Notes: a model not told the origin generated them from the sequence alone. 64,000 nt of DNA from SAR202 cluster bacterium bin127 (GCA_002239045.1 MPNN01000001.1:124001-188000), one strand, 5' to 3'; positions 33,201 to 42,816 are shown, counted from the stretch's first letter. Numbers and translations are program-made.

Positions 33201-33488
33201 ATGGCTAGAGTTCAACTCCTAATACCCGACGCGGACAAAGACCGTTTCGTACACCAAGCCCGGCGTGAAGGCATGTCTCTAAGCGCATGGTTGCGAGCCG
33301 CGGCACGTGAACGGTTAACCGAACGTCAAAAGGTAAAACGTTTCAAGACAGCCGAAGACGTGAGGGCGTTTTTCGAAAGAGTCCACGCGCTTGACGATCT
33401 TGAAAATGAGCCGGAGCGAGAACCCGATTGGGAGGAACATTTGGCTGTCATGAATGAATCGAAGATGAAAGGTTTACCCAAACCTTGA
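33201..33488 (+). CDS. Antitoxin of a VapBC-type module
   Basis: 95 residues from ATG 33201 with GAGG upstream. The N-terminal MARVQLLIPDADKDRF and the SLSAWLRAAARERL stretch fit a ribbon-helix-helix DNA-binding antitoxin; the acidic C-terminus would neutralise the toxin. It overlaps the PIN gene by four bases. An earlier in-frame start at 33150 lacks support. Confidence 0.7.
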   Translation: MARVQLLIPDADKDRFVHQARREGMSLSAWLRAAARERLTERQKVKRFKTAEDVRAFFERVHALDDLENEPEREPDWEEHLAVMNESKMKGLPKP

Positions 33489-33874
33489 TATTCGTAGATA
33501 CCAATGTATTCATGTACGCCGTTGGCACGCGCCACTACCTCCGTCAACCAGCCATTGATTTCTTCGCAAAAGCAAAAGGCGAAAACACACGTCTCGCTAC
33601 CTCCGCCGAGGTAATTCAGGAGTTGCTTCACGTATACCTGCCGGTCGCCAGGATTTATCGGTTTAACGCAGCCGTTGAGTTGATCGAAGATTACCAAATC
33701 GAAATTTGGCCGCTGGATAATCAGGATGTGATCCTAGCAGCGCAGCTTCACGATTCCTACCCGGCGTTAAGTGCAAGAGACCTCTGCCACCTTGCATCCT
33801 GCCGAAGGAGGGGTGCCAACGACCTGATGACCTTCGACCAGTCGCTACGCGTCGCTTTTGACACTTTTTCTTAA
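33485..33874 (+). CDS. PIN-domain toxin (VapC-like ribonuclease)
   Basis: 129 residues beginning MIFVDTNVFMYA. Acidic active-site candidates are D5, E46, D99 (SARDLCHLA) and D118 (MTFDQSL), the pattern of PIN nucleases. TTG start overlapping the antitoxin stop. Typically cleaves tRNA or rRNA when freed from the antitoxin; here the target is unknown. Confidence 0.85.
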   Translation: MIFVDTNVFMYAVGTRHYLRQPAIDFFAKAKGENTRLATSAEVIQELLHVYLPVARIYRFNAAVELIEDYQIEIWPLDNQDVILAAQLHDSYPALSARDLCHLASCRRRGANDLMTFDQSLRVAFDTFS

Positions 33875-33963
33875 CTCTCATTCGAGTCAACTCACGCCCC
33901 GAAATAACGTATCCTAATCACAACTCGCGCAAATCGACGGGCGACCAAGGAGCCCACAAAATC

Positions 33964-34956
33964 ATGCCATCCTCAACCTCAATCTCCAATCCCGACGAAC
34001 TCAAGTGGGAGCCAGTCCCCGGTTGGCCCAAGCTGCCCATGGGCGTCTCTTTCTACGGCGACGCGACTTCGGTAGCCGTCGACTCGCAGGACAACGTCTA
34101 TGTCTTCAACCGGGGAACCGACCCCGTTTGCGTATTCAGCCCCGACGGCGACCTCCTTCGGACGATGCTCCACGACACCGTTACTCGACCCCACGGCATC
34201 GAAATCGACGGCGACGACAATATCTACGTAGTCGACGACGACGGACACTATGTCCGGAAGTTCGACCAAGAAGGCGTCGAGCAAATGACCATCGGTGTTC
34301 AAGGCGAACCATGCGAATGGCAGGGCGGAGGTTACTTCAACCGTCCAACCGACATCGCCATTCAGCCCGACACCGGCGAACTATTCGTCTCCGACGGTTA
34401 CGGCAACTCACGCGTTCACCGATTCGACCCCGACGGCAAGCACATGCTCTCCTGGGGTGAACCCGGCACCTACGACGGCCAGTTCAGCCTGCCCCACAAC
34501 ATCTCAATGCTCGGAGACGACCAAGTCATCGTCGCCGACCGCGAAAACTTCCGCGTCCAAATCTTCACCCTCGACGGCGAATACGTCGACCAGTGGCACA
34601 TCCACCACCCGATGTCCGTCACTCAAGGCAAAAATGGCGACGACAAGATCTACATCGGAGACATGATCCAGCCCGCGGTCCAGCGAGGCGTCCCCGACCT
34701 CGGCGCACGCGTCTCCATCCTCACCGCCGACGGCCAATTGATTGAGCGGTTGGGCAACCCCCAACCCGGCATGGGAGTAGACCAATTCACCGCGCCCCAC
34801 GGCATATCCACCGATTCCCAAGGCAACGTCTACGTCGCCGAAGTCGCCTACACCAACTACTACTCCAGCCCCGAGAACTGCGGCATGAACGAGCCGCCGA
34901 AAGGCGAGATAGTCAGCTTGCGGAAGTGGAGTCCGGTTAAGGCTTCTGGGAGTTAA
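33964..34956 (+). CDS. NHL-type six-bladed beta-propeller protein, paralogue 1
   Basis: 330 residues of repeated blades without a signal peptide. Blade motifs include SVAVDSQDNVYVFNRG, RPHGIEIDGDDNIYVVDDD, DGYGNSRVHRF, LPHNI and ADRENFRVQIF. The pattern resembles the peptidyl-hydroxyglycine amidating lyase fold, but whether it is an enzyme here is unknown. Two closely related genes follow at 36979 and 40439. Cytosolic by sequence. Confidence 0.8.
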   Translation: MPSSTSISNPDELKWEPVPGWPKLPMGVSFYGDATSVAVDSQDNVYVFNRGTDPVCVFSPDGDLLRTMLHDTVTRPHGIEIDGDDNIYVVDDDGHYVRKFDQEGVEQMTIGVQGEPCEWQGGGYFNRPTDIAIQPDTGELFVSDGYGNSRVHRFDPDGKHMLSWGEPGTYDGQFSLPHNISMLGDDQVIVADRENFRVQIFTLDGEYVDQWHIHHPMSVTQGKNGDDKIYIGDMIQPAVQRGVPDLGARVSILTADGQLIERLGNPQPGMGVDQFTAPHGISTDSQGNVYVAEVAYTNYYSSPENCGMNEPPKGEIVSLRKWSPVKASGS

Positions 34957-35011
34957 TCGGCTTCGCCGTGCGTCGGGATCCAACGGAGAAAAATTGTTGA
35001 CCGCTCTAACA

Positions 35012-36733
35012 TCATCTGCCATGGCAACGTTTGAATTTGACTGTTGAACCGCAAGGACATTCGCGGTTGCGGCCGACTTTTATGGGTCCGTTCGGTAAAC
35101 CTGACACTAACGATCCGACTTGATGTTCCATCGAACGCATCGCGGCCGGATGTACGGGATTGATTTTCTTCGGTTTGGCACCAAGATTTACTACCGCGTC
35201 GATATCGTCGACTATCTGGGAATATCTTGAACTGAGGACTATGTTTGTTGCGGGTGCGTTCAGCCAAAAATGCAGTCCGCAATGTTGAACAAACGCTCCG
35301 ACGAAATCCATTTCGTCATCCGCGAGTACTTTTTCGTGTAGTTGGGATCGTTGTGCGAGGTATGCTCTGAATTGTTTCGACCCCCAACCGTAGTGTCGCC
35401 AAATCATGGCGATGTTTTGCAAATCAAGGATATTAGTCACGAACGGGTATGGCTGACCAGCCTCCTTGGTTAATAGTAGTGACAAGCGAGTTGCGAGTAT
35501 CCCGAAATTATCTTTCGTAATCACTACCGGGAATGCTCTGTCTGCCAGATCAACGTCCAATCGATCCAACTCAACATGGTTCTTGTCATATAACGTCAGT
35601 TGGTATTGCGATTTCAAGATATCGAGTAACTTGACAGCCTGACGAAATCCGCCTTGGATGCCACTTTCTGATCGAAAATCCTGTTGGATACGGGAATAGG
35701 CTCGATCAATATCTCGAAACGGCTCACCCGGCGGTGAGCTTTTTGATTCAACGAAAACACAGATGTCGCTGTTATAGGCGACAAGGTCATGCTCGTTGCG
35801 ATCTCTATCAAACGCCTGCGCTATCGATGTTGTCCCATCTCCCAAGATGGCGGTAATAGCGGTCTCAGTTTGTCTTTCAAGCGTCTTCGAGCGGTGTTCT
35901 TCGTATTTAGGTTTTTCGGGTCCGGTCAGCAGAAAGCGTTCACCTTGCACCATGATGGCGTTAAACAAGCTGTGAAGGTTGTAACACATCGCAGTGTCGG
36001 AAGATGATGAGATTAAAGGTTTGCTGTCTACGATGCTCAACTCAGTCGGATAGTTGATAGACGGTGCCGCGCCGCGTTGAGAAACGAATGCCTCCCAATA
36101 CGCTTCGCCTACCGATGCGAACTGTTGGATGAGGTCAGTGCGGAGAACGACGGATGCGCAAGGGACTACTTTGGTGTCTTCCTGGGTAAGCGCCCCCAAG
36201 TTGGATCCGACCTTGTTACAAATCCAAAGAGCGACCTCACAGGCATCAGAAGCTGTGACTCCCATGTCACGTTCCAAAACGTTATCGAATCTGATGAGAT
36301 ATTCCGCGATAAAATCCAACCTTTGGTGGAACGTGGCCAGCCTGATTTCATTGAAATATGTTGAGAACATGGACTTGGTGACGAACAGTTGCTTCTCGGC
36401 TTCTGCAGAGGAGCCGAGAAGCGCAAGATGATCTGAAGGATCGGCATGGAGATAGACGGAAAAAAGGGCTTCGAGTGGTTCGGTGATTGCTTCCCATCTG
36501 TTACGGTCAAACTCCGTCGGACAAGAAGGCTCAGGGCTTGCTAACAACACGGCCAGCGCGAAATTGATCTGTTTCGCCGGTGACCTTAGTGCCGGATGGT
36601 CCATGGGAAATTGCAAGCGCTCCTGGAACAGGAACTGCACCACACTCTCTGTTGAACAGTCATGTAAGGTTTCGCGAAGGATACCCGTGTTGAGGCTAAC
36701 GACTTCTTGCAGTTGCTCTTGTGATAGCACCAA
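35012..36733 (-). CDS. Predicted PD-(D/E)xK nuclease-like protein with C-terminal SEC-C zinc motif
   Basis: 573 residues. The C-terminus is a SEC-C metal site: C559-P-C561, then R569-C570-H571. In the middle, E290 and D316...E329-S-K331 (strand DICVFVESK) fit a PD-(D/E)xK nuclease core. The N-terminal 280 residues are helical and unrecognised. Defence or nucleic-acid processing is plausible. The gene and its upstream region are AT-richer than neighbours, suggesting transfer. It sits between two paralogous propeller genes. Confidence 0.6.
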   Translation of the reverse strand: MVLSQEQLQEVVSLNTGILRETLHDCSTESVVQFLFQERLQFPMDHPALRSPAKQINFALAVLLASPEPSCPTEFDRNRWEAITEPLEALFSVYLHADPSDHLALLGSSAEAEKQLFVTKSMFSTYFNEIRLATFHQRLDFIAEYLIRFDNVLERDMGVTASDACEVALWICNKVGSNLGALTQEDTKVVPCASVVLRTDLIQQFASVGEAYWEAFVSQRGAAPSINYPTELSIVDSKPLISSSSDTAMCYNLHSLFNAIMVQGERFLLTGPEKPKYEEHRSKTLERQTETAITAILGDGTTSIAQAFDRDRNEHDLVAYNSDICVFVESKSSPPGEPFRDIDRAYSRIQQDFRSESGIQGGFRQAVKLLDILKSQYQLTLYDKNHVELDRLDVDLADRAFPVVITKDNFGILATRLSLLLTKEAGQPYPFVTNILDLQNIAMIWRHYGWGSKQFRAYLAQRSQLHEKVLADDEMDFVGAFVQHCGLHFWLNAPATNIVLSSRYSQIVDDIDAVVNLGAKPKKINPVHPAAMRSMEHQVGSLVSGLPNGPIKVGRNRECPCGSTVKFKRCHGR

Positions 36734-36978
36734 TGTTCTCTTTCGCTTGTGGCCATGATTTAGCGATACCGACGACTGTCGATTTTGATTAGTCGATTTT
36801 GATTATTAGAACAATCGTAAAATACATATATCAAGTGACATGTGTAACACGAAACCTTCGCTGCCCACCCGAATACCGAATCGCATCTGTTATTGAAGCT
36901 AACCAATCCACCGATAATTGGGTTGCGGCGCGTGCGTAAAATGGTTACAAACCAAGTCAACGGGCGAGGAGTCAACCT

Positions 36979-37896
36979 ATGCCATACCAACCCATCCCAT
37001 ACTGGGCAAAACTCCCCCATCCGATGTCGTTCAAAGAAGCGACTTCGGTCGCCGTCGATTCGCAGGACCGCGTCTACATCTTCAACCGCGGAAACTGGCC
37101 AATGATGATCTTCGATGCCGATGGCAACTTCCTTGAGACGTGGGGGGCAGGCGAATTCAACCGTCCGCACGGCATCTTCATCGACGGCGACGACAATCTG
37201 TACCTCGCCGATGACGATGACCATGTCGTCGAGAAACGCACTCCGTCGGGGGAGGTAATCTTCCGATTAGGCGAACGCGGAAAACCGGCGGCGTGGCAGG
37301 AGGGAGATCCCTTCAATCGACCGACCGATATCGTCGTGCACCCGGAGTCGCGAGACATATTCATCACCGACGGCTACGGGAACTCGAGGGTCCACAAGTA
37401 TGATTCCGACGGAAATCACATCAAATCGTGGGGCTCGCCGGGAGCATTGGATGGGCAGTTCAGCCTCCCCCATAACATCTGCCTGCTAGGCGGCGACAAA
37501 ATCGTAGTGGCAGACCGTGAAAACTTCCGCATCCAAATCTTCAGTCTTGACGGCGATTACCTGGGGCAGAAGCACATGCATCGGCCAATTGCTGTCGCCA
37601 ATGGACGGGACGATGACGACCGAATATACGTTGCCGAAGCCGGAGCACCGCCTGTCCAGGCAGGCGTACGCAACCTCGGCCAACGCGTCGTCGTTCTTGA
37701 CACCGACCTAAACGAAGTCGACTCTTTCGGCGCAGGCCTTGCTGGCGAAGGCCACGATCAATTCATCGCGTCGCACGGCATCGCGACCGACTCGTCGGGC
37801 GCGGTCTACATCGCGGAGGTTTCGTACACGAATACGGGATCGAACCTCAACCCACCGCGCGAGGTCACTAGCCTGCGGAAATGGGCGCCGGTTTGA
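36979..37896 (+). CDS. NHL-type six-bladed beta-propeller protein, paralogue 2
   Basis: 305 residues, strongly similar to paralogue 1 throughout: SVAVDSQDRVYIFNRG, RPHGIFIDGDDNLYLADDD, DGYGNSRVHKY, LPHNI and ADRENFRIQIF. No signal peptide. The shared C-terminal SLRKWAPV/SLRKWSPV suggests recent common origin. Function unknown. Confidence 0.8.
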   Translation: MPYQPIPYWAKLPHPMSFKEATSVAVDSQDRVYIFNRGNWPMMIFDADGNFLETWGAGEFNRPHGIFIDGDDNLYLADDDDHVVEKRTPSGEVIFRLGERGKPAAWQEGDPFNRPTDIVVHPESRDIFITDGYGNSRVHKYDSDGNHIKSWGSPGALDGQFSLPHNICLLGGDKIVVADRENFRIQIFSLDGDYLGQKHMHRPIAVANGRDDDDRIYVAEAGAPPVQAGVRNLGQRVVVLDTDLNEVDSFGAGLAGEGHDQFIASHGIATDSSGAVYIAEVSYTNTGSNLNPPREVTSLRKWAPV

Positions 37897-37954
37897 GTGT
37901 TAATCCAGGCCTTCTCTCGCCGGTCGGGAGATGGTAACCAGTTGAGGATTTGAG

Positions 37955-39142
37955 ATGAACACGGTTCCTACGCGAGACGAGTTGTTTGATCCGGTTGTTC
38001 AAGCGCTGCGGCAGCTCGGTGGAAGTGGTCGGAACAGTGAGATCGCAGACAAAGTGATCTCACTTTTGGGCATGACCGACCGCGCGGCTCAGCAAATGAG
38101 CAAGGACGGGAGCAAGACTGAGCTAGAGGATCGTTTGGGTTGGGCCCGCACCTATCTGAAGACCTATGGAGCTATCGATAATCCTAGACCAGGCACTTGG
38201 GAGTTGACCGAAAAAGGCAAAATCACGAGAGAGGTCGATCCCGAAGAAGTCATCGCCAGCTACAAGGGTAGGAAAAACCCCGATGATCATTTGTCTGAAC
38301 ATTGGCGATCTGAACTGCTCGGTGGACAGGACATGACCAAGGTTCCTAGGTCCAGTGATATGTACAACGCGGTACTTGCCGCGCTCAGACGGCGAGGTGG
38401 TAGCGCCCGCATCAACGAGATTACTCAAGAGGTGATTGAGATTTTAGGGATTCCCGATCACGTCGCCGAAATCCCTCACCAGAACGGTGGTCAAACCGAG
38501 TTGGAGTACAACTTGGGTTGGACCCGAACGTATCTCAAAAACTATGGTGCTATCAATAATCCCCGAATGGGTGTTTGGACGCTAACTGCCAAAGGCAGCG
38601 CGACGACGAGCGAAGTTGATCATGAAAAAGTCATCGCCGGATTCGAAAACAATAGGAATTCAGTACAGAACGACTCCGAGCAATGGCGTGAAGAACTGCT
38701 GAGTGTGTTACGAGGCATGTCTGCGGGGGGCTTCGAACGACTATGTCAACGCTTGCTACGAGATTCTGGTTTCACTGAAGTGACCGTAGCGGAACGCACG
38801 GGAGATGGCGGCATTACGGGGCACGGGGTCATCAGGTTGGGGGGATTGATCAGTTTCCCGGTTATGTTTCAGTTCCAACGTCCCTCCAGCAATGTGTCTG
38901 CAAGGGAGATCAGCCAATTCCGCGGCGATATGCAGGGCCGATCCGAGAAGGGATTATTCTGCACGACTGGCGATTTCACTCAAGAAGCCCGGAGAGAGGC
39001 GTCCCGGTACGGGGTCCCGCTAATCGATTTGATCGACGGCTCAGGATTGGCGGATCTATTGATCGAACTCGAACTCGGCGTTAAGCCAATCCGAGCGACG
39101 GTCGAAGGGGATGTTGATGCGAACTTTTTCCGATCGATTTGA
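37955..39142 (+). CDS. Mrr-like restriction protein with doubled N-terminal domain, catalytic Lys replaced
   Basis: 395 residues. Two copies of an Mrr N-terminal winged-helix-like domain (about 5-95 and 133-220) share GGSGRNSEI/GGSARINEI and LGWARTYLKTYGAI/LGWTRTYLKNYGAI. The Mrr catalytic domain follows (255-375) with TGDGGITG (D284) and FTQEARREA. The usual QxK strand reads Q306-F-Q308, so the catalytic lysine is Gln. It may bind modified DNA without cutting, or use another residue. No methylase gene is adjacent, as expected for type IV systems. Confidence 0.75.
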   Translation: MNTVPTRDELFDPVVQALRQLGGSGRNSEIADKVISLLGMTDRAAQQMSKDGSKTELEDRLGWARTYLKTYGAIDNPRPGTWELTEKGKITREVDPEEVIASYKGRKNPDDHLSEHWRSELLGGQDMTKVPRSSDMYNAVLAALRRRGGSARINEITQEVIEILGIPDHVAEIPHQNGGQTELEYNLGWTRTYLKNYGAINNPRMGVWTLTAKGSATTSEVDHEKVIAGFENNRNSVQNDSEQWREELLSVLRGMSAGGFERLCQRLLRDSGFTEVTVAERTGDGGITGHGVIRLGGLISFPVMFQFQRPSSNVSAREISQFRGDMQGRSEKGLFCTTGDFTQEARREASRYGVPLIDLIDGSGLADLLIELELGVKPIRATVEGDVDANFFRSI

Positions 39143-39153
39143 CGCATGATTCT

Positions 39154-39621
39154 TCACGAACGCAGATCCTCTCTCCACTCCGCAATCTGCGCCGCATGTT
39201 CCTCATAGTGGAGGAACGTCCATTCGTCGATCAACCGACGTCTCGGGTGGTCTTGACGGAAGTGGCTGGTTGGCGCATTGGCGAGCGCATCGCGTAGGCG
39301 ACGGTGAGTGGATTCGAGCCGCTCGATGATTTGTCGCGGCGACCTTCCAAGCATTTCCGAGACAACTTTCGCATTGAATTCGTCGACATCCGGTTCGGGG
39401 TAGTCGTAACCGTCGTCTGGCGTCTTAAGCGCCGTCATCAATAGACGTTCCCAGGCGCTGATGTGCCAAAGAATCTCGTTCACCGACCAATCACCGCATG
39501 CACCGGGAGTCGAGGCATCTTCGCTCCGAAGTTCATTGAACGACGAGCGTAATCGTCTCCAAGCATCATCGATGGCGAGAATGATCAGGCGTTTGGTCGT
39601 GTCTGGGTTTTGGTTATGCAT
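39154..39621 (-). CDS. DinB/ClbS-like four-helix protein
   Basis: 155 residues, helical, with the WSVNEILWHISAWERLL motif near residue 44 and HYEEHAAQIAEW near the C-terminus, as in DinB-fold and ClbS/DfsB-type proteins, which can bind metal through such His residues. Possible thiol-transferase or detoxification role; not determined. Convergent with the Mrr-like gene. Confidence 0.7.
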   Translation of the reverse strand: MHNQNPDTTKRLIILAIDDAWRRLRSSFNELRSEDASTPGACGDWSVNEILWHISAWERLLMTALKTPDDGYDYPEPDVDEFNAKVVSEMLGRSPRQIIERLESTHRRLRDALANAPTSHFRQDHPRRRLIDEWTFLHYEEHAAQIAEWREDLRS

Positions 39622-39713
39622 GGGACTTCACCACTTCTGAGAATACGATGGTATTCTTGGTGCAGCACTCATCTGCGTATCGTTTTCAATAAACATTCAG
39701 TTGGAGAAGAGCA

Positions 39714-40310
39714 ATGTCGGAAGGACGAGTTCGAAAGTCAAGGGCAAAGGTGTTCTGGACGCCGATAATCTCCTTCGCGGTTCTAGGCGCGCTCATATTA
39801 GGAGCAGTTGTGTTCGGCAACCTCGTCGTCGATCGCGCCGACGGTTGCAGGCAAGTTGGATCGGATTCACAAGCTGACTCTCCGGACGATGCGACAACTT
39901 TGCTCGTTTATTCTGATCAGCACGACGCGTTGATGTTGTGTGATGTTCCTCAAGAAACCGTCGAGTACGATCCTCCTCAGCGTAGCGACTCCGGAATACA
40001 GATCGGTGACGACCTGTATCGCTTCGCATCCTATGACGATCTCGACGAGTCGTTTGGAGTGATCGAAGGCAATGATCTATTTCGCGATGCATCCAATTTC
40101 ACGTATTCGCTCGAAAACAACCGAACACCGGTGTATGTGAAGGGAGAATTCGGCAGTATCGAAGATTGTGGGATTTTAGGCGATAGTTCTTATGAAAGCA
40201 GTGATTTCGACGGGTTCGATGGTTCGGACATGTTTCATCCGGACAGAATCCAATCGTGTTGGGTCGAGTACGAGATCTTGTACGAAAACTTGACGATTAA
40301 CGGCGGTTAA
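39714..40310 (+). CDS. Membrane-anchored acidic protein of unknown function
   Basis: 198 residues: a basic N-terminus (MSEGRVRKSRAK), one transmembrane helix (about 15-40), then a highly acidic Asp/Ser-rich extracytoplasmic part with four cysteines (C45, and three later) that may form disulfides. No family recognised. ATG at 39714 preceded by AGAAGAG. Confidence 0.65.
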   Translation: MSEGRVRKSRAKVFWTPIISFAVLGALILGAVVFGNLVVDRADGCRQVGSDSQADSPDDATTLLVYSDQHDALMLCDVPQETVEYDPPQRSDSGIQIGDDLYRFASYDDLDESFGVIEGNDLFRDASNFTYSLENNRTPVYVKGEFGSIEDCGILGDSSYESSDFDGFDGSDMFHPDRIQSCWVEYEILYENLTINGG

Positions 40311-40438
40311 TCGGACCGGGCGTCGTTCGTATCCGACGGGTAGTCGACATCGTGTAGATTGCGACGCTCAAACCCTAGATGCCGTAACATGCATCACAAT
40401 GCAATAGAACTTGACGCCTGCGGGCGAGGAGCAATGTC

Positions 40439-41350
40439 ATGACTATCGTCGGCGATGGAGATTTCAGGTATGAAGTAGTGCCGGAGTGGCCAAAAAAGAT
40501 GCCCGAAAGCTGGAAATTCGGCATGGCCTCGGATGTCGCAGTCGACTCCAAAGACCGCGTATGGGTCTTCGCCCGCGAACAGCACCCTGTCTCATGGTGG
40601 ACCACCGACGGCGAGTTAGTGGGAAGTTGGGGATACGGCCTCACATTGGGCATCGCACCAGAGTTCTTCTTCCGCGAACCGCACGGAATTTTCATCGATT
40701 CTGACGACAACATCTGGCTGTCGGAAAAGCAGCGCCACATCGTCACCAAACACAACCAGTCCGGCGACATACTCATGGAACTCGGCAATCGAGACTGGGC
40801 GGCCGTGACCAACACTTGGGATGGGCGGCACGGCGAACCCTTCAACTCGCCCACGGGCATCGCGATCGGTCCCAGCGGCAAGGTCTACGTCTCCGACGGC
40901 TACGGGAACCGCCGGATCCATCGCTTCTCAGCCGACGGCGAATTTGAGATGAATTGGGGAATTCCAGGCGATGGACCCGGCGAATTCGCACTAGTTCACA
41001 ACGTCGGCGTCGATGAAAACGGTCGCGTTTACGGTTGCGACCGAGAAAACAACCGGGTTCAAATCTTCGACGGAGACGGCAACTTCATTTCCGAATGGAC
41101 CGACGTGTCCGCGCCAGGCGACATTCACTTCCGGGACGGATTAGCCTACGTCGCAGAGCAGGGCGGAAACCGCGGCGTCTCAATCTGGACCCTCGACGGC
41201 GATCTAGTCACGCGATGGCGCGGTGACGACGATGCCAAGATCCTAGGAGCTGCGCACGGCATTTGGACCGACTCCGGCGGCAGTATCTACGTCGCCGAAA
41301 TCGGAACACCGGAGATGGGTCAGCGCGTGCGCAAGTTCCAGAAGCTGTAA
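40439..41350 (+). CDS. NHL-type six-bladed beta-propeller protein, paralogue 3
   Basis: 303 residues of the same family as 33964 and 36979, more diverged: SDVAVDSKDRVWVFARE, EPHGIFIDSDDNIWLSE, DGYGNRRIHRF, VHNVGVDENGRVYGCDRENNRVQIF. No signal peptide. The DNA preceding its ATG has AGGAG at good spacing. Function unknown. Confidence 0.8.
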   Translation: MTIVGDGDFRYEVVPEWPKKMPESWKFGMASDVAVDSKDRVWVFAREQHPVSWWTTDGELVGSWGYGLTLGIAPEFFFREPHGIFIDSDDNIWLSEKQRHIVTKHNQSGDILMELGNRDWAAVTNTWDGRHGEPFNSPTGIAIGPSGKVYVSDGYGNRRIHRFSADGEFEMNWGIPGDGPGEFALVHNVGVDENGRVYGCDRENNRVQIFDGDGNFISEWTDVSAPGDIHFRDGLAYVAEQGGNRGVSIWTLDGDLVTRWRGDDDAKILGAAHGIWTDSGGSIYVAEIGTPEMGQRVRKFQKL

Positions 41351-41360
41351 GAAGAATAGC

Positions 41361-41837
41361 TCATCTCAACGAGGCTTCCACCAATTCGCGCAACACGTTG
41401 GCCAACAGAAACACGATCAATCCGAGTGCGAGGACGGCGTTGTAACCGAGCAGTTTAGAAGCGATCCCTTCTTCGAGGGAAGCGCGCGGCGGCATCCGTC
41501 GACGTCGCCAAACGATGTAGAACATCCAGATCGCAAACGTTATCTTGACGCCCAGCACGATCGCCCACGCAACGGTCGCCTCACTACCCCCAATGCGTGA
41601 GAACATCAGGATGAGGCCCGAAACGACAAGCGTCACTACCGCGATATCGATGATTTCGCGGTACGCCGGCGAGATCAGAGACATTGCGGTCGCCATCTTT
41701 GTCGGCTCTGCGACCGTCAGGGGACGCAGAATCAACGCGTGAAAAATGCTTCCCCCAACCCATGCGATGGCCGAGATGCCGTGTGCATAACGCACGAACA
41801 CCAAGACCCAATCTCCAATGCCGATATCCGAGAACAT
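41361..41837 (-). CDS. CopD-like four-helix membrane protein
   Basis: 158 residues from ATG 41837 with four membrane segments. The first carries VRYAHGISAIAWVGGSIFHA, with His residues typical of CopD/cytochrome-b-like membrane proteins. A longer frame to 41993 lies inside the divergent kinase gene and is unlikely. Its start codon overlaps a candidate start of that gene. Role in copper handling or haem binding not proven. Confidence 0.65.
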   Translation of the reverse strand: MFSDIGIGDWVLVFVRYAHGISAIAWVGGSIFHALILRPLTVAEPTKMATAMSLISPAYREIIDIAVVTLVVSGLILMFSRIGGSEATVAWAIVLGVKITFAIWMFYIVWRRRRMPPRASLEEGIASKLLGYNAVLALGLIVFLLANVLRELVEASLR

Positions 41838-42804
41838 GACCGATAAAAGCATACAAGCCGGAAACTCGAGGAAGACGTTACTAGTAGGCGCGATCAACAT
41901 GGACTTGATCGTTGAGACGGAACGAATGGCGCGTGCCGGAGAGACTTTCGTCTGTGATCGCTTGTATACGTCAGGCGGCGGGAAAGCCGGCAATCAAGCG
42001 GTTGCTGCTGCACGTTTCGCCGGCGGTCATGGCGAAGTGAAGATGATCGGACGCGTGGGCGACGATGGGTTCGGCAGGGAGTTGCGGGCGTTCATGACGG
42101 ATCAAGGCGTGGACATGAGCGGCGTGACGAACGACCCAGAGATAGAAACCGGCGTAGCGATCATTTTCATCGAACCGAGCGGCGAAAACTACGTTCACGC
42201 AATCTACGGCGGAAACGGCAAGTGTGGTCCGATCGAATCTCGGAAGGCGAAGGATGCGCTGCCGAATTCGGGCGTGCTACTAGTTCAACAAGAGATTCCG
42301 CTGGCGTGCAGTTTGGAGGTGATGCATGCGGCCAGCGAGTTGAATGTGCCGGTCGTGTTGGATCCCGCTCCGGCAATACCGAGTGACGCGGTGCCCGGTG
42401 GATTTTACGAACATGCGGACATCATCACACCAAACGCGCTTGAGGCGGAAGCCTTGGCAGGGATCCCGATCAATGACGTGACCTCCGCGGAACGCGCGAC
42501 GGATCTCATTCGCGAAAAATACGGGTGCCGTTGCGTCATCGTCACGATGGCTGGCGACGGCGTGTACGTTGCTTCCGACGAGTTACGTGGACACTTACCT
42601 CCGTTCCCCGTAGACGCAGTGGCTACCGTTGCGGCGGGAGATGCATTCGCCGGAGTACTAGGGCGCTCTCTCTGCGAAGGAAACGATCTGGAGAGCGCAA
42701 TTCGGTTGGCAATGGCGGCCGGAGCACTATGCGTTTCCCGGCCTGGTACTCAGTCCGCTATGCCGTACCGCGACGAAGTCTTGGAGATGGTGGCAGGTCG
42801 ATGA
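41836..42804 (+). CDS. PfkB-family sugar kinase (ribokinase-like)
   Basis: Phosphorylates a sugar or nucleoside with ATP. Motifs: GGGKAGNQAVAAAR (sugar-binding region), GRVGDDGFG, DPAPAI, and the C-terminal VAAGDAFAG with the catalytic Asp (usual GAGD has Ala for the first Gly). I use ATG 41836; ATG 41818 six codons earlier is also in frame. Substrate cannot be fixed. Confidence 0.85.
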   Translation: MTDKSIQAGNSRKTLLVGAINMDLIVETERMARAGETFVCDRLYTSGGGKAGNQAVAAARFAGGHGEVKMIGRVGDDGFGRELRAFMTDQGVDMSGVTNDPEIETGVAIIFIEPSGENYVHAIYGGNGKCGPIESRKAKDALPNSGVLLVQQEIPLACSLEVMHAASELNVPVVLDPAPAIPSDAVPGGFYEHADIITPNALEAEALAGIPINDVTSAERATDLIREKYGCRCVIVTMAGDGVYVASDELRGHLPPFPVDAVATVAAGDAFAGVLGRSLCEGNDLESAIRLAMAAGALCVSRPGTQSAMPYRDEVLEMVAGR

Positions 42805-42816
42805 AATGATCGGCGA

